DNA from: Chitinophagales bacterium
GTDB lineage: Bacteria; Bacteroidota; Bacteroidia; Chitinophagales; UBA8649
NCBI GenBank assembly: GCA_020635995.1
Contig: JACJYS010000002.1
Location: 248,001 to 312,000, forward strand
Direction of reading: 5' to 3'
Length of the DNA: 64,000 bases
The notes below the pieces were generated by a model. That model was not told the DNA's origin and ran no database searches. It was given only the letters and a program-made list of their open reading frames with translations. The position numbers and the translations under genes were made by a program. The stretch's first letter is position 1, and every line of letters starts with the position of its first letter. This document shows, piece by piece, positions 18,086-27,498 of the stretch.

Positions 18086-20555
18086 CTACTCCTTCAATAT
18101 TTTTATACTATATTCTCCTTGTTTGTCTTTTAGCTGTATGAAATAAATGCCGCTGCTTAGATTACTTAAATCCAGTTGTTCTTTGCTTGGTTTTATCTTG
18201 GTTTTCATATATATTTTTCCTTGCAGGTCTATTATTCTTACTTGTAGGCTCTCTACCGTGTTTTGCAGTTCTATGTTTATATAGCTTTGTGCAGGGTTAG
18301 GATATACTTTTACTGTGCCTCCATCGCTTAACTGTACTATACCGGTGCCCACTACACTCACTTCTTGGCAGTAGGTGGTATCCCCACAGGTGTTGTAGGC
18401 GGTTAGGCATACATTGTAGGTGCCTGTTTGGGCATAGGTGTGTACCGGATTGGTTTGGGTGCTGTTTTGCCCGTCTCCAAATGTCCAATATACGCTGTCT
18501 TGGTTTTGTAGGCTTACGCCTGTGCCCGCTATGCTTAGGGTATCTATGTGCAGACCGGCACTTTGTATTTGTGGCGGTGGACATGTTATATTGATGCTTT
18601 GGCAAAAACTATCTGTGCCACAGGTGTTTTGTACGGCTATACATACATTGTATATACCGCTTGCCGTATAGTTATGCTGTGGCAGGCTGTCTGTACTGCT
18701 TTCCCCATCGCCAAAATACCATATATAACTATCGTATTGCTGTATGTTTACGCTTTGTATTGCTATGCTGTTAGTGCCGGTGGTGTAGGTGTAGCCACTT
18801 GCCAGCGGTGGTGGGCAGCCTATGTGTATTTGTTGGCAGTAGGTTTGTGTATCGCAGTAGTTTTGGGCGGTTAGGCATACGGTGTAGGTGCCGGTATCGG
18901 GGTACACAATACTTAGGGTAGGCAGGCTATCTGTACTGGTTTGTCCATTGCCAAAGTCCCATAGGTACGTTTCTGCATTTATAGTTGTATTGCTGCTTAC
19001 TTGGGCGGTATAGCCTATATTTTGGGCTACGGTAAAGGCAGGCTGTACACTATCGCATCTAAAGCATTGGTTTACGCCATATTTGGCTATAAATATATCT
19101 CTATTGCTACCACTACCGTGGAGGGGGTTGAGGGTGCTGTCGGGGAAAATTATACTTTGCTGTTGTGTTCCTGTTATATAAATGTTATTATTTGAGCTAA
19201 GTTGTAGGCTAAAAGGAGAAACATCTGCTATTACAGTTGCACTATGAGGAATAAAATCAATATCTAATATATTCCCATCTAAATCAAATTTGGCAATAAA
19301 TAAAGAATGAGCTGACAAAGTTGTTAAAATTGTATCAAATTTAAAAGGACCAGATGGAACTAACCCATATATAATAATTGTATCTTTTGAGCTGTTTAAA
19401 GCAAATTTTGCTTCTTCATTACTATAATTACCACTTATGTTTTTATGCCAAAGTATTGTCCCTGAACTATTATATTTAAGTAAAGTGTATTTATTAGTTG
19501 CACCTACACCTGCTATTTCGTTAAAAATAGTATCTCCTTGAAATATAGCCCCTTTATTTAATGTTGAACTATAAATACGAGCGTCAAAACAAGAATAAAT
19601 ATTTTGGTCGTTATCAAAATCCATGTCAATTCCTACTGAAGTACTTGGGCTTGTACCAATTACATGTGCCTGTTCAAACCAAATCAAATTAAAATCATTA
19701 TCAAATTTGGCAAGAATACCGATGGTTCTATCCTGTCCATAGTCGGGAGTAACACCACAAAATGTATGTATAGCACTATCTATTCCTCCTGTTAAATAAA
19801 CATTATTTTGATTATCTATCTTTAAACTTAGTATTGAAATTAAACCAGTTTGTGGCGATAAGTGCTTACTATCCAAATAATTGCCATTACTATCTAATTT
19901 TAATAAATGAAAACCTTGTTCCAGATAATGTCCATCTATATAGGCACTATCGCTACCTGCCAAGCCAATTAAATTACCATCGGCATCTTCTTGCAGTAGT
20001 CCTCCGGGTTGGGCTATTGTTAGTCTTTTATCATACAATTTATAGCTTAACAGATTACCGTCTAAATCATATCTTGCCAAGGCTCTCCCCACAAATCCCC
20101 ATTGCAGATTAGCTATTACAGAATCACTCATATAGCAGGGGTAATTTTGCTGGGTATTTGTTACACCATTTACATATACATACTTATCCGTAGGTAAAAT
20201 ATTCCATATAGCTCCGCCATCGGCACTACCCCATTTATTTGCCCACTCTTCATTGCCATCGCAATCAAATTTAGCTATAAATCCGTTTGTGGTATTGCGT
20301 GTATTGTTAGCCAAAAGAGGTACATCCATATGTACGTTTTGTATATCTATACTGTTATAAAATCTTCCTACCATATAGCTGTTACCCCATTTATCTACTC
20401 TAAAATCTACTATATTGTCTTTGTCTTGGGTATTAGGGCCTTGCTGCCCCCCCTCCTATGCTGTGCATCCACTGCCAGTGGGCGGTGTTGGTTTGGGCGT
20501 GGGTGCATAGGGTGCTTAATATTAGTAGTGCGGTTATATGTAGTATGTTTTTCAT
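18086..20555 (-). CDS. Secreted PKD-domain T9SS cargo protein, frameshifted at a G7 tract
   Basis: The frame from 20374 down encodes about 760 residues: an N-terminal part with repeated strands of the form LxKFDxDGN (propeller-like), three PKD domains (YLWDFGNGQTST, YIWYFGDGESST, VYWTFGDGQNST) and a T9SS type A sorting domain at the C-terminus (VKVYPNPAQSYINIEL). A signal peptide (MKNILHITALLILSTLCTHA) starts at 20555 in another frame. The two frames join across a run of seven G (plus strand C, 20447-20453): with six the gene is a continuous about 820-residue protein, with seven it stops five codons later. This is either a sequencing slip, a broken gene, or a phase-variable switch. Confidence 0.8.
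20447..20453 (-). other. Homopolymer G7 tract causing a frameshift
   Basis: Seven consecutive C on the plus strand (G on the coding strand) early in the T9SS cargo gene, about 35 codons after its start. Removal of one base restores an uninterrupted frame from the signal peptide onwards. Confidence 0.85.
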
Positions 20556-20570
20556 GGTTTCTGTTTTTTA

Positions 20571-20647
20571 TTGTTGGTTGTTAGCCTTTGGCTTTGGGCT
20601 TTTAGCTTTTAGTCTTTGGCTGTTGGCTTTTAGCTGTTGGCTGTTTT
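20571..20647. repeat. Degenerate heptanucleotide array 1
   Basis: Eleven consecutive 7-bp units with shared pattern, e.g. CTTTGGG, CTTTTAG, CTTTTAG, TCTTTGG, CTGTTGG, CTTTTAG, CTGTTGG. The period is strictly seven although the units differ. Confidence 0.85.
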
Positions 20648-20692
20648 AATTATATTTTTTTATTCTCTCGCAAAGACGCTAAGTCGCAATGT
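20644..20692. repeat. 49-bp direct repeat, copy 1
   Basis: An AT-rich segment ending in CGCAAAGACGCTAAGTCGCA, repeated with one visible mismatch at 20748-20796. The two copies bracket heptanucleotide array 2. Confidence 0.85.
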
Positions 20693-20693
20693 T

Positions 20694-20742
20694 TTGGTTG
20701 GTGGTCAGTAGTCATTGGTCATTGGTCAAAAGTTATTGGTTA
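20694..20742. repeat. Degenerate heptanucleotide array 2
   Basis: Seven units of 7 bp: TTGGTTG, GTGGTCA, GTAGTCA, TTGGTCA, TTGGTCA, AAAGTTA, TTGGTTA. Consensus differs from array 1 but the period is the same. Confidence 0.8.
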
Positions 20743-20747
20743 TGTGT

Positions 20748-20796
20748 TTTTAATTATATTTTTTTATTCTCTCTCAAAGACGCTAAGTCGCAATGT
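20748..20796. repeat. 49-bp direct repeat, copy 2
   Basis: Same sequence as 20644-20692 with CTC in place of CGC. Its last base is the first base of the stop codon (minus strand) of the PKD protein gene 20796-21881. Confidence 0.85.
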
Positions 20797-21881
20797 CATT
20801 GGCTTAGGGCTTTGGTAGTTTTCATTTTTATCTTATTCTTTTTTAATTTTAGTTTTACTTCGGAACTACTAACACAGCAACTTGGCATCCCTTCTTTTTC
20901 TCTACATATTTCACAATATACGCATATTTTATTTATTTTTTTTCCTTTTCCTAAATTTAATCTGTTGCTTTTTTCTTCTAATTGCTCATATTCCCCTTTT
21001 TCTTTTTTATACCAACTGTACTTTACCCCTGCTGTATATGGTACTTCCAGTTTTGTTCTCCCACTGTCTATTTCTTTTATTAGTTGTATATCTGCTTTAG
21101 ATTTTTCCATTAATTTTATAACGGCACTTAGCTCCCTTTTACAATTATATGTATCGCTTATTGACACGCTATATTCCCCATCTTCTCTTATACTTACTGT
21201 TGGAGTTGTATCGCCTGTACTCCACAAGTAATGAACAGGAGTGCTAACATGTGCAGCATCTGCACCTATGTCTTTTGCTATTCTTAGAATTACTTCTGCT
21301 CCCATGCAGGCATTGGAATCGCTTACTATTTTCTGGTGTAAATTATCTCCATTTATTTCTAAGATGTCTTCTACAAAACCAGTACACCCATATTTATCTG
21401 TAACCATTAATGATATTATAATATTGCGTGGCATACCTACCGCCCCATTAAAGGGGTAATCTCTTATGGGGTTTTGCAATAAACTACTACTACCATCTCC
21501 ATAATCCCAATACCAACTTATTATATCGCCTGTGCTTTGGCTGGTAAAGTGTACGGGCGTTCCCTCGCATACGGGGTTGGGACTATAGGTATATTGTGCC
21601 GTAGCTTTTTGAGGAACACTTATTTTCTTTGTACTGTCTGCCACTTTTACTTCATAGTTTCCTTGTGCTAATATTATGCCTGCATTTGGATATATACCTT
21701 CATATACTTTTTTCTGTGAACTATCATATATCTTGCAAGGTATTTTATCTTGATTTAAGTATGTAATGTGGGTCGTTAGCGTATTTGCCTCTGTACATTT
21801 ATAGTTTACTTCAAATTGTTCTTGAGCCGGTAATCGGCTTGCTATTAGTAATATTAATATTAGTAAGATAGGTTTGGTCAT
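20796..21881 (-). CDS. Secreted PKD-domain protein with a repeat-derived C-terminus
   Basis: 361 residues. A signal peptide (MTKPILLILILLIASRLPAQ) is followed by an N-terminal strand-rich region, a PKD domain (ISWYWDYGDGSSSLLQNPI, about residues 125-145) and an Ig-like part (YLWSTGDTTPTVSI). A cysteine-rich segment (CVYCEICREKEGMPSCC) comes near the end. No T9SS sorting domain is recognisable; instead the tail is Lys-rich and the last residues (KTTKALSQ) are encoded by DNA with the same 7-bp pattern as the neighbouring arrays, so the original 3' end may have been lost. Function unknown; a surface or secreted binding protein is likely. Confidence 0.7.
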   Translation of the reverse strand: MTKPILLILILLIASRLPAQEQFEVNYKCTEANTLTTHITYLNQDKIPCKIYDSSQKKVYEGIYPNAGIILAQGNYEVKVADSTKKISVPQKATAQYTYSPNPVCEGTPVHFTSQSTGDIISWYWDYGDGSSSLLQNPIRDYPFNGAVGMPRNIIISLMVTDKYGCTGFVEDILEINGDNLHQKIVSDSNACMGAEVILRIAKDIGADAAHVSTPVHYLWSTGDTTPTVSIREDGEYSVSISDTYNCKRELSAVIKLMEKSKADIQLIKEIDSGRTKLEVPYTAGVKYSWYKKEKGEYEQLEEKSNRLNLGKGKKINKICVYCEICREKEGMPSCCVSSSEVKLKLKKNKIKMKTTKALSQ

Positions 21882-22011
21882 TGTTGTTTATTTGTGGACT
21901 ACACAAGCATAAAGATATATTGTTTTTTAATTAATTCAAAATAGTTTAGGTAGTTTGTGTTAATAATTGGTTTTACATTTTGTCAATGGTTTATACTAAA
22001 CATAATCTTTA

Positions 22012-22163
22012 GTTTGCTTCGCTCGTACCTCACTCGCAAGGACGTGCATTGGTTTTATTCGTGCTACGACTTGGAAGAACGAACTTGGAGTCGTGGCACG
22101 AATACGGTATTTGCAAAGACGTGCTCATATCGGTTCGTCTTTGCGAACGGAGTGAAGCAATCT
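22012..22163. repeat. Palindromic dispersed repeat, copy 2
   Basis: Begins GTTTGCTTCGCTCGTACC and ends CGAACGGAGTGAAGCAATCT, so its ends are inverted repeats like those of copy 1. It ends 4 bases before the stop codon of the GIY-YIG gene. Confidence 0.8.
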
Positions 22164-22167
22164 GTTT

Positions 22168-22470
22168 TCAGTTATAATCTTCTATTTTACTTGATAAATC
22201 TTCCCATTGGGGATTCAATGAAACGATTAATGCTATTTTCTTTTTTCTTGATCCTGCCTTAATTTGTTTTTCTCTATAAATAGCTTCTTCAATGGATGTA
22301 AAAGACTCAAAATAAACTAACTTAAATAACTTATAGCGAGCGGTAAAACTACTGGGAAACAATATTAACTTATGTTCATTTATCCTATTCCATAAATTAG
22401 ACGTTACTCCAACATACAATGTAGTATTATTCTTATTTGTCATTATATAAATATATCCACCTCTTTCCAT
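22168..22470 (-). CDS. Small GIY-YIG nuclease-domain protein
   Basis: 100 residues, a stand-alone GIY-YIG domain. Motifs: GGYIYIMTN (the GIY position), TTLYVGVTSNLWNRINEHK (the YIG position and catalytic Arg), and AIYREKQIKAGSRKKKIALI (the catalytic Glu and basic helix), ending NPQWEDLS. This is the short UPF0213/YhbQ-like type (COG2827), whose biological role is not settled; the fold cuts DNA in homing endonucleases and UvrC. The gene lies between two same-orientation copies of a palindromic repeat (22012-22163 and 22501 onward), which suggests it travels with them. Confidence 0.9.
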   Translation of the reverse strand: MERGGYIYIMTNKNNTTLYVGVTSNLWNRINEHKLILFPSSFTARYKLFKLVYFESFTSIEEAIYREKQIKAGSRKKKIALIVSLNPQWEDLSSKIEDYN

Positions 22471-22500
22471 TTATCATTTTTTCACTAAGATAACAATAAA

Positions 22501-22705
22501 GATTGCTTCGCTCGTGCCTCACTCGCAAAGACGTGCATTGGTTTTATTCGTCTGCCTTATTGGTAAACAAGTCCGCAGGATAACGTTCTGATGGTTTTAC
22601 ATTACATTTCAAAGTAAGGTAGATTTCTCCCTTTGGTTGAAATAACAGCAGGGGAAGTAAACTCGGAGTCGTGGTACGAATACGGTAACGTGCTTGTGTG
22701 TGGTT
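22501..22705. repeat. Palindromic dispersed repeat, copy 3 (diverged right end)
   Basis: The left end (GATTGCTTCGCTCGTGCC, then CACTCGCAAAGACGTGCATT) matches copy 2 closely. Further in, GGAGTCGTGGTACGAATACG (22665-22684) matches the interior of copy 2. Between these lies unrelated sequence containing GGTAGATTTCTCCCT, and the right inverted end is not recognisable. The rest of 22471-22759 shows no gene. Confidence 0.65.
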
Positions 22706-22759
22706 CTAAATAGTTTTTTAGTGGTAAAACACCAAATTGTTATATCTTTAATTTTCTAA

Positions 22760-25700
22760 ATGAAAAATAAAGGTCTATACATATTATCTTTTTTGTTTTT
22801 TTGCATCTTTATAGCCGGCACTTTTTATAATGCTTTCTATTCTAAAGAAAAATTTTTTAGCAAGGAGCTTACTTATTCCGAAAATGTTTTAAGCGATTTT
22901 CAAGATGATTTTGAACAGGTATTGCAAGATTCTGCTCTCTTAAACCAACTTATAGAAAATGATATAAGCAAAAGCAATTTAAACTTCCTTTATGATAAAC
23001 CCTACGAAATATATGTTTACAACTCTAATAACTTAACATTTTGGTCTAGCAACGCCTATGCCCTTTCTTTTAATAAAGAACTGCTAAATACAGAAGGCTT
23101 ATTTGTTGAAGGGAAAAATGGATATTTTGTAGGCATAAAACAAAGTTATAAAGAGCATGATATTATAGCTTTACAACTTATAAAATCTAAGTTTGAAATA
23201 GTAAATGCTTATTTAACTAACGATTTTTCTCCTTACTATAAATTAAGCGATAAAGCTCAAATAATGGCTCCATTTGCCAAAACAGGAACGCCTGTAAAAA
23301 ACAAAAATGGCGATACCATATTTAAACTAAGTGATGACACTAACGCCACTCATTATCTTAATAAAATTGACATTGTAGGATATTTAAGTTTACTGTTTTT
23401 AATGCTTTTTACACTCACTATAGTTAGAGCTGTTTCTAAAAATTATGGTTTCTCCCCTTCTTTAACCTTACACTTTATTTTATCTATACTATTTGTGCTT
23501 TTAGTACACTTTGTGCCTTATACCTTTAAAAATACTTTGCTGTTTAGTCCAGAAATTTATGCTTCGCAATACTTAGGTCATTCCTTAGGTATTTTGTTAA
23601 TGATTATAATTGCCTTATGTACTTTCTTTCTCTATTTTTCGGTTTATTATTTTTTAAAGAAAATATCACTTAATAAAATACAGTTTGTTTGTTTTAGCAT
23701 CATACTTATTACACTTATTTTATGCTATGGTTTTCTAATTAAGAGTTTAGTTATTAATTCTATTATTTCTTTTAATGTAATAAGCCTTACACTTACCAAT
23801 ATTTACTCTGCTATCTGTATATTTATTCTTGTACTTGGAGGTATTAGCTTGTTTTTAACTATTTCGGTATGGGTTAATCAGTTATACAACTATTTCCACA
23901 AAAAATCTATTTTCTATATTATCCCTACCCTACTTTTGTGCTTCTTAATATTTATTTTATTTAAACAAGATTTTAAAACAACACTTGTATATAGTGCTAC
24001 TTTATTGGCGTTAATGTTGTTAAATTTTGCTCTTATACATTACGATAAGTACAGAAAACCTCTAAACTATATGATGCTATACATCATAACGCTTTCCCTT
24101 TTGCTTTCGTCATTAATAAATATATATAATCAGCAAGACGAAAATGACAAGCAGGCTGCATTAGCTATTAAATATAGCGAAAAAAGAGATTTACTTACTG
24201 AATATAAATTTGGAGTAGTCAAAAGTGAAATTGTTGAAGATCCTTATGTAATTAAATTCTTCACTTCGCCTTTTGTATCCAAAAAGGAATTGTACCAGCG
24301 TTTAGATTTCTTGTATTTTGGCGGATATTTAAGCAAGTATAATATAGAAACTTACGAGTTTAATAATGAAGGCAAAGGAATTAAAACTTCTGACACACTT
24401 AATATTGACTTTTATAAAAATAAACTTTCAGATGCCGAACAAACCGGTACGGAAAACATGTATCTACTTCCCAAAAAAAATGGGAAAAATGTTTACATTT
24501 CTTTACTGCCAATATACGTAGAAGGCAACAAAAAAGGAACTTTAATTATTGAGTTTACACCCAAAACCTACACTAAAGAAAATCTGTATCCCGAACTTTT
24601 AATAGAAGAAAATATTAACCTTGAAGCCCGATATGAAATTAAAGAAAACTATGAATACGCTGTTTATAATAACAATTATCTAATTTCTCAATCGGGAGAG
24701 TTTCCTTTTCCATACTTTTTAGGTACGCTACTTAAAGACAATGAAAACCCCAAAGAAAATGTAATAGTAAAAGATAATTACTGGCTTAATATTTTTCAAA
24801 TAGACGACAACACAAAAGTAGTTATCAGCTCGCAAAAAAATAGCTTTTTAAAACAGTTTTCTTATTTCAGCTACTTTTTTATAATTATAATTTTGATGGC
24901 ACTTTTAGCCGTTTTGGGACTAATAGCACTCAACTTTATTTTTAATTTTTTGCCTAAAAAACCACTGCGTTTTAGTCTTAAAAACAGAATTATAATTACC
25001 ATTTTTTTAATAACCATTTCATCGTTTTTCTTAATTGGAATTGTAACGGTAAGTTATTTTAATGAGTCCTACAAAAATGATTACACCGAAGATTTAATTA
25101 GGAAACAAAAATCGGTACTGTCTTCTATAGCCTACTTAAACGACCAATTTAATATTACTTCGTACAATAATATTCCCTCCGGATTTAGTAACGATATTGC
25201 TTCATTAGCCAAAAACCAAGGTATAGATGTTAATATTTTTAGCAGTCAAGGCAAAGTGCTTATCAGTTCGCAACCGGGAATATTTAGCAACGGAATTATT
25301 TCTAAATATATAAACCCAATAGCTTATTTCAATTTATCTACTTTAAATTCAGAAAGATTTATACAAGAAGAAAGTATAGGAAAGTTGAAATTTCAGTCAA
25401 TATATGTACCTATTAGAGATAAAGAAGGAAACTTGTTGGCATTTTTAAACATCCCTTATTTTGCTCAAGTTAAAGCCTTAAAAAAAGATATAACAGACTT
25501 AACTATTGCCCTAATTAATCTATATATTTTCCTTTTAATTATTTCTATAATTATTACTTATTTAATAGCCAATTCTGTTACCAGCCCTTTAGCTAAAATA
25601 AGCGAAGACCTACGCCAAGTGAGTTTAAGCAAAAAAAATAAAGCCATAGTTTGGAACAATCCTAATGACGAAATAGGTGCTTTAGTGGCAGAGTATAACA

Positions 25701-26419
25701 AAATGATAAAGGAAATAGAACGCAGTGCTAAAGCTTTGGCAAAATCGGAAAGAGAAACAGCGTGGAGAGAAATGGCTAAACAGATAGCCCACGAAATAAA
25801 AAACCCGCTTACACCTATGAAATTGAGCATACAGCACTTGCAGAGAGCCATAGACTCTAATGACGAACGTGTGCCAGAGCTAACCAAAAAAGTAAGTAAT
25901 ACCATTATATCGCAAATAGACACTTTAAGCGATATAGCTACGGCTTTTTCTAACTTTGCCAAAATGCCTACGGCACACAAAAACAAAATAAACTTAACGC
26001 TTAAAATACAAAATGTGGTTAATTTATTTAATGAAGAAGATAAGCAAACCATTATATTTAACCCCACTATTAAAGAAGCATTTATTTTGGCAGATAAAAA
26101 CCAAATAATAGGTGTTTTTAATAACTTAGTTAAAAATGCTATGCAAGCCACTGAAGATATAGACAAGCCCACAATAGAAATAACACTAAGCGAAGAAGAT
26201 GAGGATTATCTTGTACAAGTTAAAGACAATGGTTGTGGTATTGCCAATGACAAAAAGAATAAAGTATTTGTTCCTAATTTTACTACTAAATCAAGCGGTA
26301 CGGGACTGGGCTTAGCCATAAGCAAACAGATTATAGAAAACAACAATGGCAAAATTTGGTTTGAAAGTACCGAAAATGTTGGAACTTCGTTTTACGTTAG
26401 CATACCTAAACTAAGCTAA
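22760..26419 (+). CDS. Large NtrY-like sensor histidine kinase
   Basis: 1219 residues. One N-terminal helix (about 5-25), an extracellular region, a polytopic block of seven or so helices (about 205-460), a second extracellular region, helices near 690-715 and 735-760, a third sensor region, then a helix (about 915-935) into a HAMP domain (NSVTSPLAKISEDL). The kinase core has an H-box (MAKQIAHEIKNPLTPMKLSI, His about 1011), N-box (NNLVKNAMQATED), G1 (VKDNGCGIAND) and G2 (GTGLGLAISKQI). The HEIKNPLTPM form is typical of NtrY. The next gene starts 4 bases later, so it is cotranscribed with a second kinase and a regulator. Ligand unknown. Confidence 0.9.
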   Translation: MKNKGLYILSFLFFCIFIAGTFYNAFYSKEKFFSKELTYSENVLSDFQDDFEQVLQDSALLNQLIENDISKSNLNFLYDKPYEIYVYNSNNLTFWSSNAYALSFNKELLNTEGLFVEGKNGYFVGIKQSYKEHDIIALQLIKSKFEIVNAYLTNDFSPYYKLSDKAQIMAPFAKTGTPVKNKNGDTIFKLSDDTNATHYLNKIDIVGYLSLLFLMLFTLTIVRAVSKNYGFSPSLTLHFILSILFVLLVHFVPYTFKNTLLFSPEIYASQYLGHSLGILLMIIIALCTFFLYFSVYYFLKKISLNKIQFVCFSIILITLILCYGFLIKSLVINSIISFNVISLTLTNIYSAICIFILVLGGISLFLTISVWVNQLYNYFHKKSIFYIIPTLLLCFLIFILFKQDFKTTLVYSATLLALMLLNFALIHYDKYRKPLNYMMLYIITLSLLLSSLINIYNQQDENDKQAALAIKYSEKRDLLTEYKFGVVKSEIVEDPYVIKFFTSPFVSKKELYQRLDFLYFGGYLSKYNIETYEFNNEGKGIKTSDTLNIDFYKNKLSDAEQTGTENMYLLPKKNGKNVYISLLPIYVEGNKKGTLIIEFTPKTYTKENLYPELLIEENINLEARYEIKENYEYAVYNNNYLISQSGEFPFPYFLGTLLKDNENPKENVIVKDNYWLNIFQIDDNTKVVISSQKNSFLKQFSYFSYFFIIIILMALLAVLGLIALNFIFNFLPKKPLRFSLKNRIIITIFLITISSFFLIGIVTVSYFNESYKNDYTEDLIRKQKSVLSSIAYLNDQFNITSYNNIPSGFSNDIASLAKNQGIDVNIFSSQGKVLISSQPGIFSNGIISKYINPIAYFNLSTLNSERFIQEESIGKLKFQSIYVPIRDKEGNLLAFLNIPYFAQVKALKKDITDLTIALINLYIFLLIISIIITYLIANSVTSPLAKISEDLRQVSLSKKNKAIVWNNPNDEIGALVAEYNKMIKEIERSAKALAKSERETAWREMAKQIAHEIKNPLTPMKLSIQHLQRAIDSNDERVPELTKKVSNTIISQIDTLSDIATAFSNFAKMPTAHKNKINLTLKIQNVVNLFNEEDKQTIIFNPTIKEAFILADKNQIIGVFNNLVKNAMQATEDIDKPTIEITLSEEDEDYLVQVKDNGCGIANDKKNKVFVPNFTTKSSGTGLGLAISKQIIENNNGKIWFESTENVGTSFYVSIPKLS

Positions 26420-26423
26420 AAAT

Positions 26424-27416
26424 ATGTTTAAAGACAAAGACAATACTAAATATCTACTATTTTACCTTATCATTATCTATGTATTTGCCTTTGTTTTTTG
26501 GTGGAGCTATTTATTATATACCAAAACAGCCCAGCATTACTCCGATTTAGTAAATCTTAAAAGCATACAGTACGAGCAAAACACCAATAAAGAAATAAAA
26601 GATTATTTTCTTACAGAAGATTTTAAAAACCTTGATGCACATTTTAAACGCCAAAAAACAATGATTATAACCGAAGGTTCTGTCTTTATTATTGTTTTAC
26701 TTTTTGGCATAGTTAAAATATATAAATCATTTCAGCAAGAAATAAAATTAGCTCTTCAACAAAAAAACTTCCTGCTTTCTATTACGCACGAGCTGAAATC
26801 GCCACTGGCAAGTATAAAACTAATGAATGAAACCGTAAAAAATAGGGACTTGCCTAAACCCAAACAAAACGAACTTTTAGAGGCTTCTTTGCAAGAAGTA
26901 AACCGGCTGAGCAATTTAGTAGAAAACATACTTTTAGCCGCAAAAATTGAAAACAACACCCTTGGTTTTAATAAAAACAAGCTAAATCTAAGTCATATAA
27001 TTAAAGACATAACCACCACTTACAAACATAGAGAAGACGTAGAAATAAATGAAGATGTACAAGAAGAAGTTTTTATAAATGGAGATATGCTTAGCTTAAA
27101 TTCTATAATTATAAATTTAATAGACAATGCCATAAAATATAGCAACAAGCCAATAGTAGATATAACGCTACAAAAGAACACTAAACAGAAAATAGAGCTA
27201 AAAATAGCCGATAACGGCAAAGGCATATCGGACAGCGAAAAACATAAAATTTTTGATAAATTTTATAGAGTAGGAAATGAAGATACCCGAAGTACAAAAG
27301 GTACGGGTTTAGGTTTATATTTAGTGAGCCAATTGGTTAAATTTCATAATGGAAAAATAAGCGTAAAAGACAATAAACCGACAGGTAGTATCTTTATTGT
27401 TGAATTTTATGACTAA
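26424..27416 (+). CDS. Sensor histidine kinase (second of the pair)
   Basis: 330 residues with two helices (about 10-32 and 76-95) around a short periplasmic segment. No HAMP domain is evident. H-box SITHELKSPLASIKLM (His near 121), N-box INLIDNAIKYS, G1 IADNGKGISD, F-box FDKFYRVG and G2 GTGLGLYLVSQL are all intact. Type EnvZ/PhoR-like architecture. It lies 4 bases after the large kinase and 82 before the response regulator, which is its probable partner. Confidence 0.93.
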   Translation: MFKDKDNTKYLLFYLIIIYVFAFVFWWSYLLYTKTAQHYSDLVNLKSIQYEQNTNKEIKDYFLTEDFKNLDAHFKRQKTMIITEGSVFIIVLLFGIVKIYKSFQQEIKLALQQKNFLLSITHELKSPLASIKLMNETVKNRDLPKPKQNELLEASLQEVNRLSNLVENILLAAKIENNTLGFNKNKLNLSHIIKDITTTYKHREDVEINEDVQEEVFINGDMLSLNSIIINLIDNAIKYSNKPIVDITLQKNTKQKIELKIADNGKGISDSEKHKIFDKFYRVGNEDTRSTKGTGLGLYLVSQLVKFHNGKISVKDNKPTGSIFIVEFYD

Positions 27417-27498
27417 TTCATGACAATGAATGTGAAATTTTTAACATTTCTTTACGTAAATAATATATACTATTCAATAACAAATAAAAATTGCAGCC

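Noticed and set aside
20689..21231. Open frame on the plus strand across the PKD protein gene
   Set aside because: Opposite-strand shadow of a well-supported secreted protein; low-complexity, no domain.
17705..22760. CRISPR array from the recurring CAAAGACG-type repeats
   Set aside because: Repeats are irregularly spaced, of several types, and palindromic over their whole length; no cas genes.
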